From: Polytrichum commune
Lineage: Eukaryota > Streptophyta > Polytrichopsida > Polytrichales > Polytrichaceae
Assembly (NCBI GenBank): GCA_950295325.1
Contig: OX485806.1
Location: 47,921,169 to 47,985,168 of the forward strand
Direction of reading: 5' to 3'
DNA: 64,000 bases
Under the pieces are notes generated by a model, which was not told where the DNA came from, did not search any database, and was given only the letters and a program-made list of their open reading frames with translations. Position numbers and translations under genes: made by a program. This document shows positions 31,571 through 43,076 of this stretch, in pieces; position 1 is the stretch's first letter, and each line of letters starts with the position of its first letter.

Positions 31571-33384
31571 CTAGGATGATTAATATGTAAATCACATGTA
31601 GACACATATTTATGTATAGTGGTATGTAGATAATATACAATAGATTATTATATATTCACAATGGATGCATGTATTCCATTATTTTCTTATGGGACAAATA
31701 TGGTAATTGTTATTGAAGATCTTCATACCAACTTGTCACATTTGCCTAACTTTAATACCGATTAGATCAAAGTAGGGATTTCCAATCATTTGAAATGAGG
31801 TCTATGAATTGATTAAATGTTTGCAAAACCTAAAGCTAAGGCCAATCATAGCAAACAACAATAAAGTGCAATCAGTTCAACATTGATGATGAATACAAAA
31901 TTCCTTGTAAATCATGCAAAATGCAATTCATTGTTTATCATTGTCATTGAATGAAACCTCTTGGGTGATGTTTGTTTGCTTATCTATAACATCATCAAAA
32001 TTTGCAACGTCCAACATGTGTTTTGTGATGACAATTATTACTCTAAGCAAAGTAACAACCTACAAGATTGGCTGGATAAATAGACTACCCTAGTGTTTTC
32101 AAGCAATGACCTTCTAATTTTGATAGTGTAGTGATGCATAGCCTGATGCATGACATCATGCATTATAATAATATAGAATACTAACGTAAAACCTAATGCA
32201 AAAGACTAATATAAAATATTAATGCAAATGACTAATGTACAACATAATACATAGACTAATATAGAAGATTAATGCAGAGGACCAATGGAGAGCTTAATGT
32301 AGAACCTAATACAGAGGATTAATATACAAGATTAGTGCAGAGGACTAATGTGAAATACAATACAGAAGACCAATACGGAAACTAGTGCATAGATAATATA
32401 AAAAATAATGTAAAACCTAATACAGAAACTAATGTAAAACTAATGTAAAACTAATGCAAAAATTAATGTAAAACCATTGCAGAAACTAATGCAAAACCAA
32501 TGCAAAAACAAATGCAACAAATAATGCAAGACTAATGTAAAATCTAATAAAGCAAAAAATCAAATAACAATTTATACAACCATAAATTTAGGATATTTCT
32601 AAAAATAAATCAATTACACAATAAATCATCTTTTTAATAGGGCTTAAAAACCATATTATTCAACATTCATAGGGTTCAAAAACCTTTTAGTTCAATATTC
32701 CTATTCATATCATCTGAATTTTTTTATGACCATGCCTACATAGAGAGGAGAGAGAGCAAGGTAGTTCTAACCGCAAGAGAGAAGTGAAAAATGAGCCCTT
32801 TCAAAGGACTATTTATTCTAACTGCAAAGTCTTATCGACTGTAGATCTAGCCATACCTATATCTACAATTCACATTTACCCTAAGCACCACCCTAGCCGC
32901 CATTCTCTAAACCTTTAGATTTAAAGGTCTTGATTTCTTAATCGTTTGATCCAATCGCCTCCCTCCGTTTAGCACCATCTTGCATTTATTGTTGTTCTAC
33001 GTTTACGCCTTCATCCGTTCATCGCATTATCCATTTGAAAACGTCTCTGTTCGTCGCCGATTTTTATTAAACGTTGTTTTTCATCCCTTCAACGTTGTTC
33101 TATGTTGTCTTTCATCCATAGTTTAAATTTATTCATACTGACTAATCGACCTTAAGCTAATATCTAATATGATACAAACACTCCCATCTTTGTTGCATGT
33201 GACGATGCATTGGCACAATAAAATCATTGTGACTTAGGATATTTTGTTGTGAGATGCTACAATAATTATCCAATGGGTTTTGCATTCCAACCAATGTTAG
33301 GGTCAAATTTATGATCAACCAAAAATCCCTTGAGATATATAAATCCGATGGATGGCCATGAGTTGAACATAAATAAACAAACAA
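31571..33384. other. AT-rich DNA without recognised gene
   Basis: No transposon ends or protein motifs identified. It contains a degenerate short-repeat tract at 32150-32560. A short minus frame at 33157-33402 is not recognisable. Confidence 0.5.
32150..32560. repeat. Degenerate CTAATGTAAAAC-type repeat
   Basis: Variants of ACTAATGCAAAACC / CTAATGTAGAGGA recur at roughly 10-20 bp intervals. Decayed minisatellite. Confidence 0.65.
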
Positions 33385-33418
33385 TGTTTCGCACCTCTTC
33401 ATGAGGAGTGCATAGAAC

Positions 33419-35662
33419 TGTGGAGGTTACCTTCAACCCTCAGCAACTTAGACGGTGTAACCCGCTGTTGAACCGGTTTACATGGAAATTACTCCCACCA
33501 AAATTAGACCATGTTAGTTTCCAATACTTGTGAAGGTGTTTATACTTTCTCCGCTGTCTTAATTTTGTAACATATAGCTTCAGTGCTCTTTTGATTTCTC
33601 AAGGAGTAGTTGACCTAAGATTGCAAGTTTATGTTCCCCGAAACCTACTATAAAGGTCAAGTGTTTCTTAAGATTGAATCCTTCCTAGTACTCAGTTACT
33701 AGATTTTGCTTCTTTCATGGTTCGAATGACTAGCAAGATATTCTTATTCTCTCCCTATCAAGAATGTTGTACTAAGGTCTTCTATAAATCCCTAAGGGGA
33801 AAGTGTCATAGTTTTCAAGGTTATGTTCCCCGAAATCCTAATGTCAAGGTTAAGTGTTCTAACGGAGCTCTTATTCCTACATACAATATCTTTCATGGTT
33901 TGAGTGTTTTAAAGTCTTTCCTCAATTATGTTCGATTTGTAAGTTCGTATACTTGAAATAGTTTTGGTTCCAATATCATCATGTCTCTTTGCTATTCTAG
34001 TGTGATTTATTACTCGAGTGGTTTCCCATGTTTACTAATTTTCTAACCTCGAGATCTTTTGCATAAGTTCTTCATAAGGGATACACATATTCCCTCACTA
34101 ATTCTAAATCCTTTTAGGAATACTTGAGGTATGAGAGCGTTGTTGTTTCCCTCATACTCCGATATTCACTCAAGGTGCTAGATCTAATAATCACTCATAT
34201 TCCTATGGTCCTACCAAATCTTGGTTATATTGCTTGAGTTAGATCCCCAAGTGTCCCCCTTGGTTATCTTTTAAAATTCCCCTAAGTGGTATGTGGAGTA
34301 GCGAGGTGACGGCTTAGCTTTTAGATCATCTCTTCTTGCCTAGCACTTGATAGTTTAGGATCCCCTCGAGTGGATCTTGCCCATCAAAATACCTCAATTC
34401 CGAAATCACTTGGAGGGAGGTAATTACGACTTTCACAACTTAGGTGTCCACTCCAAGTTTGACGGCCTCCCGAGCTATCTTCCACATATGCTTTGCCTAG
34501 GTGGCGCGTTGCTAGCCATTTGGCTACTCCTCTTCTCCGTACCCCATTGTCTAATCTTTTGGAAATATCACAATTGCTCGAAGTATGGAAATCTCAATGT
34601 GGATCCTTTTGATGAACGTGAATAATTTTACCAACCGGCCGCGAAGTAATCTCTTTAATTGCCTAAGTCGTAAGAGACCTTTCGGCCGTATGCTTGCTTG
34701 ATTTTCCGAAAGCTAATTCTCCAACACTCCAACTAGAGTGCACCACGCGTGTGTCTCAATTTCTCCTACTAGAAGCACCACGCGTGCCTTAGGTTTATCA
34801 AGTTGCACCACGCGTGCTTTTAAGTATTAATTTGCACCAACGCGTGCCTTAAGTATTAATTTGCACCAACGCGTGCCACTAGTAGTAATTTGCACCAACG
34901 CGTGCCTTAAGTATTAATTTGCACCAACGCGTGCCACTAATAGTAATTTGCACCAACGCGTGCCACTAATAGTCCGAGACCCGGACACTCATGTAGGATA
35001 TTCGGAATGAAATGAAGTGTATTAGGGGACCTAACTTGGCCCCTTTATATAGTGTTTCACATCTAGGTATTTGTAGATTTTTGTAAATCTTAGCTTCAGC
35101 TAAATTTATCACTATATCTAAATATAGCCTGATAAAAAAAGTCTAAATTCATAGAGATTAAATCTATTTAGTCTAACATGTAATTCCTACTTACATATCT
35201 TTTCATATCACCTAAGCTACTTAATTGACATGTGCTCTAAAGCGGGAATAGGACCGTGCCTCTACGCTTCTCAAAATGGTCCTATTTACATTAATTCCCT
35301 ATTAGCTATATGTGCCATGTGAGCTGGCCCTAAGCCCGGCCTCCAACTGGTTCGTTCGTTCATCCTCACTAGTAACTCGCCAGTCTGCCGGCTCTAGATA
35401 ACCGGAGCAGTCAGCCTGCTTGTCTTCATTGGTTACCCGGGACTGCTCGCCAGTTGGCTTGCTTGCCTTCACTAGTAACCTCGGGGACTGGGACTAGCCC
35501 CATCCTTACTGCCCTGGTTCGTCTTCTTCCTTCGCCGGTCCCGCAGGCTAACGCGTTGGTCCCGAACCTCCCTCACTGGTCCCTCACGCTCTCGACCTGG
35601 ATCCTCACCTTCTCGTCATTGAAGGTCTTGCTTCTTGCCGAATTCGTGAAGGTGTCTCTACA
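33419..35662. mobile_element. LTR-D: solo LTR of a third family, TSD AGAAC
   Basis: Starts TGTGGAGGTTACC and ends GGTGTCTCTACA, so TG...CA with the near-inverted ends TGTGGAG/CTCTACA. Flanks AGAAC (33414-33418 and 35663-35667) are identical, and removing the insert restores LTR-C. 2244 bp. It contains a TTTATATAG element (about 35044), a repeated segment with ATGTTCCCCGAAA (near 33631 and 33823), and the ACGCGTG array. Orientation uncertain. No related copy elsewhere in the window. Confidence 0.85.
34741..34972. repeat. About 29-bp ACGCGT tandem repeat inside LTR-D
   Basis: Eight units, early ones CACCACGCGTG and later ones CACCAACGCGTGCC, separated by short AT-rich linkers such as ACTAATAGTAATTTG. 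The linkers are themselves repeated, so this is not a CRISPR array. Confidence 0.85.
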
Positions 35663-36481
35663 AGAACACCATGGGCACAAGGGGGACCCCGGAGTGACAC
35701 TCAGGACTTGTGGCACCGTTGGTGAAAGAGCCCAAGTAATCTTAGTGTGGGTGAAGGCCCCGGGCGTTGGGACCGCCTCCCACCCACAAAGATTAAAAGT
35801 CACGAGGGTAACACCATGAGCTATGCGTAGTTTATGGCGTGCGAATTCTAGAATACTCAAGAACACCTCAATCGGAGGTGTGAGCTAGGAGATATGGCCA
35901 TTTGAGTGGGGCTATGTTCTAGGACAGCGCCCTAATACAGCAGTGGTTGCTTGTTAGCATCAGACATCATACAAGGAAGTTATGATATTTTGAAGCTACT
36001 GGGGTTCTGGCCCCAACGGCTAAGGGAAAATGTCCACTCGGCCCCAACTCTTGATAGAGAGACATAAGGTTTCTTCATGGTGGGGTAGGGGCTTTGCCTA
36101 GAGTGTTAGAGGCTTATATGGGTGAGGTGGTGTAGCCTCACCCACCTAAGGCCGAACGACACAACCTCCATGGGCATTGGCCCAATATGAGGCCATAATT
36201 GCCTAGTATGGTTTGGATTGTTGTAGTGTTGCTCTGGCAATGCAATGATCAACATTAGATTGGACTTTCATACATAGAAGTCCATATCTAAGGATTGGTT
36301 ATTGATTAAGGGATGAATCCCGAAAGCAAACTAAGATGGTTGGTTCCCCTCCAATGAACTAAGGTCTGCTGCATAGGGAGCTAACCATTAGCATGGCGGA
36401 ATGCAAAGGGTTAGTGCTTGTGATCCTTGCTAGAAATGAAAATTGTCAAAATTGTTAAGGGGGTTAGCAAGGATTGCGACA

Positions 36482-37012
36482 AACAAACCATTTTGTAGGA
36501 TCCTTAAAACTATGAAATTTGTCCATCAATGCCCACTTTGGCATTGTATATGACCAATGTGTATGTGAAATGCCCATGTAGTCATCCTGTAGTATTTAGA
36601 TTTTTCTAATTACCATGTTATAATCAACTTAAATCGCCTCCAAATTTGTTTATCATGGTCGTTCTTGATCTCTCGAGTTTCCTCCCATGCATTCAATTAC
36701 TTTCTTAATTGGTAACTATTGTTGTTCACTATTGACCCATGCAACAATGGTAAATTCCTCAATCCAAACCCTAAATCATTGATCTTCGTTCTCATATTCC
36801 AAGCGGACCAACTCCATTTTTATTTGTGTTCCAACTTGCATTTTGCCAACTTAATTTTCAATACCTCCACCACATCATTGTCAAATGATACAAATGGTGG
36901 TGTTGGAACCTGCGAATCATTTTCACATCAAATGGAGGAAACAATGGACAAACCAAGCAAGGTCCATGTGGTGGTGTCTTTTCTTTTTTTGTTTGGTAGG
37001 TGGTTCAATGGA
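36482..37012. other. Unassigned sequence between LTRs
   Basis: An open frame at 36719-37063 runs into the LTR at 37013 and has no motif I recognise. Nothing else seen. Confidence 0.4.
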
Positions 37013-37492
37013 TGTGAGCTCAATATTGTGCCCACATGTCAACTTAATCATAAAAATTACTAAAACCTTATAATTATGTTTTCTTGAGTAGTCAAAAGGA
37101 TAAAAAAGAGTGCAGAGTTAAAGTCTAGATTGAATTGAGTTAAGTGGTAAGTTAGGAGTTATGTAGGGCAAGAGGCCTAGGAGATTTAATGGTGGGTCAA
37201 GTTAAGTAGTTAAGTGTGAATTCTAGGGGGAGGTAAAATTAACAAAAGGAGTGGAGAAGTGGAGTCTTACAAGGGGAAAGGCCAAGGAAAGAGACCTAAC
37301 CCTGTTTATCTTTTCCTTCGGTCCGAAAAATGTCGGGCAACGCGAGAAAAAAAAGGCTTGGAGGGGTCTTGGGAGGCAAGGGAAAAAATCTCATTATGCA
37401 TAGTGAGCGAAGGGAGACGGGGGTAGTAGGCGAAGCCCTGCCTCGTTGGGAAGTGCCATTTCTCTTCCCTACTGTACTCCGAAGCAGGGGCG
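37013..37492 (+). mobile_element. LTR-A 5' fragment (plus)
   Basis: TGTGAGCTCAATATTGTG start, AAAAAAGAGTG near 37104. It is cut off at 37492 where an LTR-A in the other orientation begins, and no 3' half of this copy was found beyond 39185. Confidence 0.7.
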
Positions 37493-39185
37493 TATCAGCC
37501 ACAAACCCCCACCCTTATGCGTGGTAGTCCAGGTCGAGGCATGTGACCAACATGTAATTACTTAAACTTAACTCACCCCTTGGAGGGCGTACCCAATGCT
37601 TGGCCACATGAATGTTGAGCACCCACTTTTATTACAACAACCCCAGGTTACAAGTATTCAAGAATATTCTTTTACTTGTGGTAGTGGCCTTGCATAATCA
37701 TTCTTAGATCTTTAACAAGTACACTCAAAACACTGAACCCTACCACACTAACACAATTTTGAACTTAGGTTGCGGCCATCTCCGAGTCACAGTTTGGTTT
37801 GGCTTCAATACCCTGCCCCAGATCCCAATAAGCTCACATCCCTTCCATTCAGGTTGCTCAACTGGAGCACCCAATTCCTTCGAGCCCAGCCCTTCACCTC
37901 CAGACTGCTTCCACTGAATGTACATCAAAGAGCTCCTGGACTGCCCTAGGAACTCATCAGAGGCAGCTAGCACCCTTTCAGCTTAGCACTGGAGCCGCAT
38001 ACCCAGCTAGCCTCGCACTGGAACCTCGCTAATGCCCAGAACCTAGTCGAGAATTCCAACCTGTGATTCACCAGATCATCACCGACCCCCACACACAGCC
38101 CCCAACGATTGCAGTCTCAGATTTTGACATTCGTGAATCTGGGCACCCGACATTCTTTTTTCCCCTCCAGTCGTGAAAGCATTCGCAATTGAATCCTGCA
38201 TTAGTATTCGTCTTTCTACACTGGATTCCCACCGCTATCCAACAATCCCAACCAGAATGTGAATGCTACCACCTCACCGCCACCTCAAGGGCTTTGAGCC
38301 TTAGCTGGCAGCTCATGGAATGCCGCTTGCCTTCTCCCTGGCAATTCCACTTATCATCCAATTCTATCATATGGCCTTGGCCTTCAGAGCTTCAAATTCG
38401 TAGCATTGGTTGGCGGTCAAGCACCTAGGAGTCTGCTGGCCAGCGGCGGTGATCCCCGCCCTAAAATGCCAAATCTTCCAACTCAATTCCTCCACCCTTA
38501 TGTGTTCGGGTTCCCCGCTTGTCCTGTTCGATCCGAAGGCCTTCCATGTGCCAATGTCACTCTGTTAGAGGGTGACAGTCCCACAAGGGCTAGTGAGCTT
38601 TAGGGGCTCATCCCATGTTTCACATTTCTATCTCTTCCTGCCCAGTTACCTTCCAACTGCAGAGCTTAAGTATCTCTGTGGGCGTCGCTCCTCCTCCAGG
38701 AACATTCCTCCTAGCTTATGCCTCTAGTCCCGAGAGCCATTGCCCAATTTTTCGTGTCTTTTGGCCTGATTTCGGCCAGCCTCCTTGCCTTCCTTGCTGC
38801 CGCATTCCGTCTCCTTCTAGGCTCAGAAAGGAACCAATAGTGTTAATCCTGCTCCCCGCTCTCCCGAGCACTCCTAGCCTTCGAATCCAAGGGTTTATCC
38901 TCTTAACCTTGCCCCTCCTAAAATGGCCAGAAGGGACATTAATTCCGACACTAAAACCCTTCCTTGGGCCTTGCTTTGAGCGACCCTTAATTCTCACGAA
39001 TCTAAAGTCTAATTCCACCAATCATTTAACCTTATTGTAACCAAAAATCAAGCTAATGTAATTTCAATCAACACTGACCACTAACACTCTTTTTATGTTT
39101 TTGAAACATCAACTAAAAGCTAGGTCCTAAGTTTTAATGACTTCTAGTCCTAACACAAATATGGGCACACCCATTTGGGCTCACA
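37493..39185 (-). mobile_element. LTR-A, minus orientation
   Basis: Plus reading TATCAGCCACAAACCC ... CCATTTGGGCTCACA. Its first bases match the LTR at 47185 (TGTCAGCCACAAAC), a terminal variant of LTR-A. No TSD (GGGCG versus GTAGG), so one edge has been rearranged. The middle is GC-rich and non-repetitive. Confidence 0.72.
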
Positions 39186-40262
39186 GTAGGCTAAGCATTT
39201 TGGTTCCGAGAGGCTAGAGGCTTCGGCCCCTCTCACCAAATTTTGGTGTTTTTTTTGGTTGATCATGTGTGTAATCTAAGGGTCTCGGTTCTGATAGGCT
39301 AGAGGATTCGGCCACAATTCAGAATGCTTAAATGTTTGACTTAAGGTTTAGCTCTCGGCCACATTTCAAAAATCATGAATGTTTGAGTTAAGGTTTAGCT
39401 CTCGGCCACTTTTTAGAAATCTTGAATGTTTGAGTCAATGGTTAGCTCTTGGCCACATTTCAAAATGCTTGAATGTTTGACTTAAGGTTTAGCTCTCGGC
39501 CGAATATCAATAATCTTGAATGTTTGAGTTAAGTTTTAGCTCTCGGCCACTTTTCAAAAATCTTGAATGTTTGAGTCAATGGTTAGCTCTCGGCCACAAT
39601 TTAGAATGCTTGAATGTTTGACTTAAGGTTTAGCTTTCGGCCGAATATCAATAATCTTGAATGTTTGAGTTAAGTTTTAGCTCTCGGCCACTTTTCACAA
39701 ATCTTGAATGTTTGAATCAATGTTTAGCTCTCGGCCACAATTCAGAATGCTTGAATGTTTGACTTAAGGTTTAGCTCTCGGCCTAATATAAAAATCTTGA
39801 ATGTTTGAGTAAAGTTTTAGCTCTCGGCCACTTTTCAGAAATCTTGAATGTTTGAGTGAATGTTTAGCTCTCGGCCAAATTTAAGAAATCGTGCATGTTC
39901 GACTTAAGGTTTGCCTCTCAGCCACATTTCAAAAATCATGAATGTTTGAGTTAAGGTTTGCCTCTCGGCCACATTTCAAAAATCATGAATGTTTGAGTTA
40001 AAGTTTGCCTCTCGGCCAAATATCAAAAATCTTGAATGTTTGAGTTAAGTTTTAGATCTCGGACATATTTCAGAAATTTTGAATGTTTGTGTGATTGTTT
40101 AGCTCTCGGCCACATTTCAGAAATCATGCATGTTTGAGTTAAGGTTTGCCTCTCGGCCGAATATCAAAAATCTAGAATGTTTGAGTTAAGTTTTAGCTCT
40201 CAGCCATATTTCAGAGATTTTTAATGTTTGAGTAAATATTTTGCTCTCGACCACATTTAATA
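39186..40262. repeat. 47-bp satellite with 141-bp higher-order repeat
   Basis: About 20 monomers of 47 bp built on CTTGAATGTTTGAGTTAAG plus TTAGCTCTCGGCC. Three monomer types alternate, so the array repeats at exactly 141 bp (block starts 39310, 39451, 39592, 39733; next at 39873 after a 1-bp loss). From 39873 on it becomes a more uniform GTTTGCCTCTC variant. Confidence 0.9.
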
Positions 40263-40444
40263 AAGGTTGGATTCATATGATGAATGTTTCTCATTTTGTA
40301 ACTCATTGAGGTTTGCGCATCAGGTTGGGGAAGATCGCGCCAATCCCACGTGATGGAGCCTCTTGCATTGTATTTGGATGAAGATGTACAATTGACGGTC
40401 TTGGTCCCAAACTTGTTGGTGGGTGCCGCAAATGTGGATATGGG

Positions 40445-40860
40445 TTCGAGACGGCATTGGACACCCAACTCTGTTTCTTGCTAATCCATAGTTTGAGGCT
40501 ATCTTGCAAAGCATGGAAAATGATCGTGGATAAAAGTGCGGAGTACAATGCTCTTCGTTTGGCTCAATATGAATACGCGATGGGTCCCAATGTTGTCACA
40601 AGGGTTTGTTTGCCACGCGAACATAACCTCATCACTCAATTTCAACTAAACTTGATGTGGTTCTCACATAGCCGACACGTCAGCTCACGGATTTCGCGGA
40701 GGATTCTTATGTCAAATTTGGGGGATTTAAAATTGCGGAAATTGGCTAAACTAAGGGATGAATTGGAGATGTCATTCTGTGCGGTGGAGTTCTATGGCAT
40801 GAGCTTTCATCCAGGTGCACCGTATTCGACATGCCCGACCGATAGGGTGTAGACACGTGG
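40445..40860 (+). pseudogene. F-box-like host gene fragment
   Basis: Plus frame 40457-40852 (131 aa) reads SLRLSCKAWKMIVDKSAEY near its start, then ALRLAQYEYAMG and HNLITQFQLNLM. The L-LSCKAWK-IVD pattern resembles the end of an F-box domain in plant F-box proteins. There is no upstream start context and the beginning of an F-box is missing, so it is probably a fragment or pseudogene. Other identities cannot be excluded. Confidence 0.3.
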
Positions 40861-41400
40861 AGGAGCCAAATGGATTTTTTTGCACACACCTTTTTTTTTC
40901 TGGAATAAACCGTTTATAGCAAATTGAATTGGATACACATTTTTGTAAGTCTTGACTTTGGCACCTAACTTCACCTACATTATCTCGGCCAATCAAATAT
41001 TTTGTGTATGGGAATTTTGGACATCTAAGAGTTTTTGGAAAGAGCACCGTACCCACTTGGGGCAATGTATCACTTTCTGGAAATCATTTAAGTACACTTA
41101 AGTACATTTAAGGGCTACTCCACATAATTGCTGACGTTAGCCCTATTTTAATATGAAACCATTTCAAAACCTAGACTATAAGATCTTTGATAACAAATAC
41201 ATTCTTCCACGCCTTTAGGTTCCGTTTGTCCTCGACCTAGGTTGGGTTAATGTCTCCACGGGATTGGGGTGCCTTTCCAACAAATTGAATTCAAACTATC
41301 TATAAATTCCACGGAAATAGGCACTGTTTGTCCTATTTTTATCCAACAAAGTCAAAATTTTCCGCTCTCCGCCCTCCGCTCTACGCTCACACTACTACAT
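40861..41400. other. Unassigned sequence
   Basis: Moderately AT-rich, no motif seen. It ends at a breakpoint with a Gypsy-C fragment near 41405. Confidence 0.4.
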
Positions 41401-42516
41401 TTTCCGGTTGCCCCTCCTTTGGGGCCTCCCCCGTTAGGCTCCACTAGCCTAACATGACACATCTAGGCGAGACCTCAACGCTTCCACTAAGTTGTCTCGG
41501 TTGCAACTCCGAGATGGTTTTCCATTGTTAAGCCATGCCTCGATCACACGGGGGTGATGCCAAGTCCCGCCCGACTCGGTTCCCACTTTGCTCTTTCGAG
41601 ACATGGGTTCATGATTCCCATGCACCAACTCTCGTTAGCTCGCGGGTAGCACTTTTATGAGCACGCGCCATCACCTTGCCCCAACCCGGACAAGCTTATG
41701 GCTAAGAAATTTCTTGGTTTTATGCAAGGCCCCTCCTAGCCATGGCCCCCAATTACTCAGCTTACCCAACCTAGTTTGGCATGTCTATTCCCCCTCTTCT
41801 CTAACCAAGCACAAGTATAAGACTAGGACCTCATCTCATACTTTTATCTTTGCACCACTAAAGTTTGGACTTTCTTCCCTCAAGCCAAAGAACAAACTCA
41901 TGTTGTGGAGTAATTAGCCTTGAAGCTAAGTGTGCTACTAGCGTCTCTCCCCCACTAAAGGAGATTGATGTCCTCATCAATGCCTACGCTTCATTTTATT
42001 GGAATGTCTAGCCTTAGTTTCTTCAAAGTGCTTTACCAATTCCTTGGCGTTCATCATGTCTCTCGCTACCCAAACGGCTTCTTTCTATCCTCACCATTTC
42101 ACCAAGTACTCCTTTGTACATTTTCTTTCCTTTTCACTTGGGTTTCCTACATTTGAGGATGCCCTCCTACCTCATGTTCCAAATGATGTCCACAAGGTCG
42201 GGAGGTGGCTTAATCACTTGCTTGTGATCGGGCCACAAGGTGTCGTCCTTAAACGGCTTTAGGAATGAGACATGAAATGTCGGATGCACTTTGATCTCAG
42301 GCAGTAATTCCAGCTTATATATGTCCTTGAACACTTGTTCCACAATGGAAAATGGAGCTCCAATTTTGGACATGAACTTTGGAGTGAGGCCTTCCGGCTA
42401 AGTGAAGTTTTTCACCTTCAACAACACCTTTCGGCCCACCTCATTCTCCACTTCGCGTCTTCTGGCATTGACTTGCACTCCGTAGCACCTTCGGGCTTTC
42501 TCCACCAACAACTTAG
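41401..42516 (-). mobile_element. Gypsy-C fragment: 3' noncoding region and integrase C-terminus
   Basis: Close match to 13738-14855, in the same orientation. Minus frame 42167-42373 repeats KIGAPFSIVEQVFKDIYKLE. It is truncated at both ends and carries no LTR. Confidence 0.85.
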
Positions 42517-42544
42517 CTGGTTTAGGGTTTAGGTAGAAGTTAAC
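42517..42544. other. Junction filler with telomere-like word
   Basis: About 28 bp between a minus Gypsy-C fragment and a plus Gypsy-A fragment, containing TTTAGGGTTTAGG (42521-42533). It belongs to neither element as far as I can see. Confidence 0.5.
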
Positions 42545-43076
42545 ATCGGCATTGTGGGCGTATCACACAACCTTCAAGGTGACAACACAAGCATCGCCAT
42601 TCTCGTTAGTGTATGGATTGGAGGCTACATTGCCCATTGAGTTCGAAGTGGAATCATTGGGAGTGGCAGTGACATCTCGCCTCACGGATAGTCAGTCATT
42701 AAGGAATAAGCTAACCACATTGGAAGAATTTGATGAAAGACGAAGGAGAAGTGCTCAGCACATCGAGGCCATCCAAAGGCAACGGAAGATCACCTTCGAC
42801 AAACGAGACCAAAAAAGGGCACTGATACCAGGTATGATGGTGATGATTCACGATGCTAGGAAGCTTGACTTCCCGGGCAAGTTTGATGCATGCTGGTTGG
42901 GGCCTTATCTTGTTCGAGAGGTGTTTCCTAACAACTCTCTTCAATTGGAGACCTTGAACGGGGAGAGTTTCCCATCAAGGACAGCGGGGAGTCAGTGCAA
43001 GGAATACAGGGCTTGATATCACACTTACTTTCAAGCAAAAGATATCCGGGATCCATCCCCCGATGGTCGCCAATTA
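42545..43076 (+). pseudogene. Gypsy-A integrase C-terminal fragment (copy 2)
   Basis: Open frame 42552-43016 (154 aa) encodes TTFKVTTQASPFSLVYGLEA, VESLGVAVTSRLTDSQSLRN, an AQHIEAIQRQRKITFDKRDQ helix and LDFPGKFDACWLGPYLV. It ends GSQCKEYRA-stop about 60 bp before the LTR at 43077. It gives the uninterrupted version of the region split in the first copy by the LTR at 7408. It is truncated at the 5' side at 42545. Confidence 0.85.

Larger units (their letters stand above)
33385..36481 (+). mobile_element. Solo LTR-C split by an LTR-D insertion, TSD AACAA
   Basis: Left end TGTTTCGCACCTCTTCATG (33385-33413) and right part ACACCATGGGCACAAGG ... GGATTGCGACA (ending 36481). Flanks AACAA at 33380-33384 and 36482-36486 are identical. 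The two pieces join when 33419-35667 is removed. The copy is more diverged than the other LTR-Cs: the palindrome near 35916 is broken. Confidence 0.88.

Noticed and set aside
34741-34972. CRISPR-like repeat-spacer look of the ACGCGT array
   Set aside because: The 'spacers' are repeated AT-rich linkers, and the array lies in an LTR-like insert.
37493-39185. Solo LTR with TSD
   Set aside because: Both ends are LTR-like but flanks (GGGCG and GTAGG) do not match, so it is listed only as a rearranged LTR.
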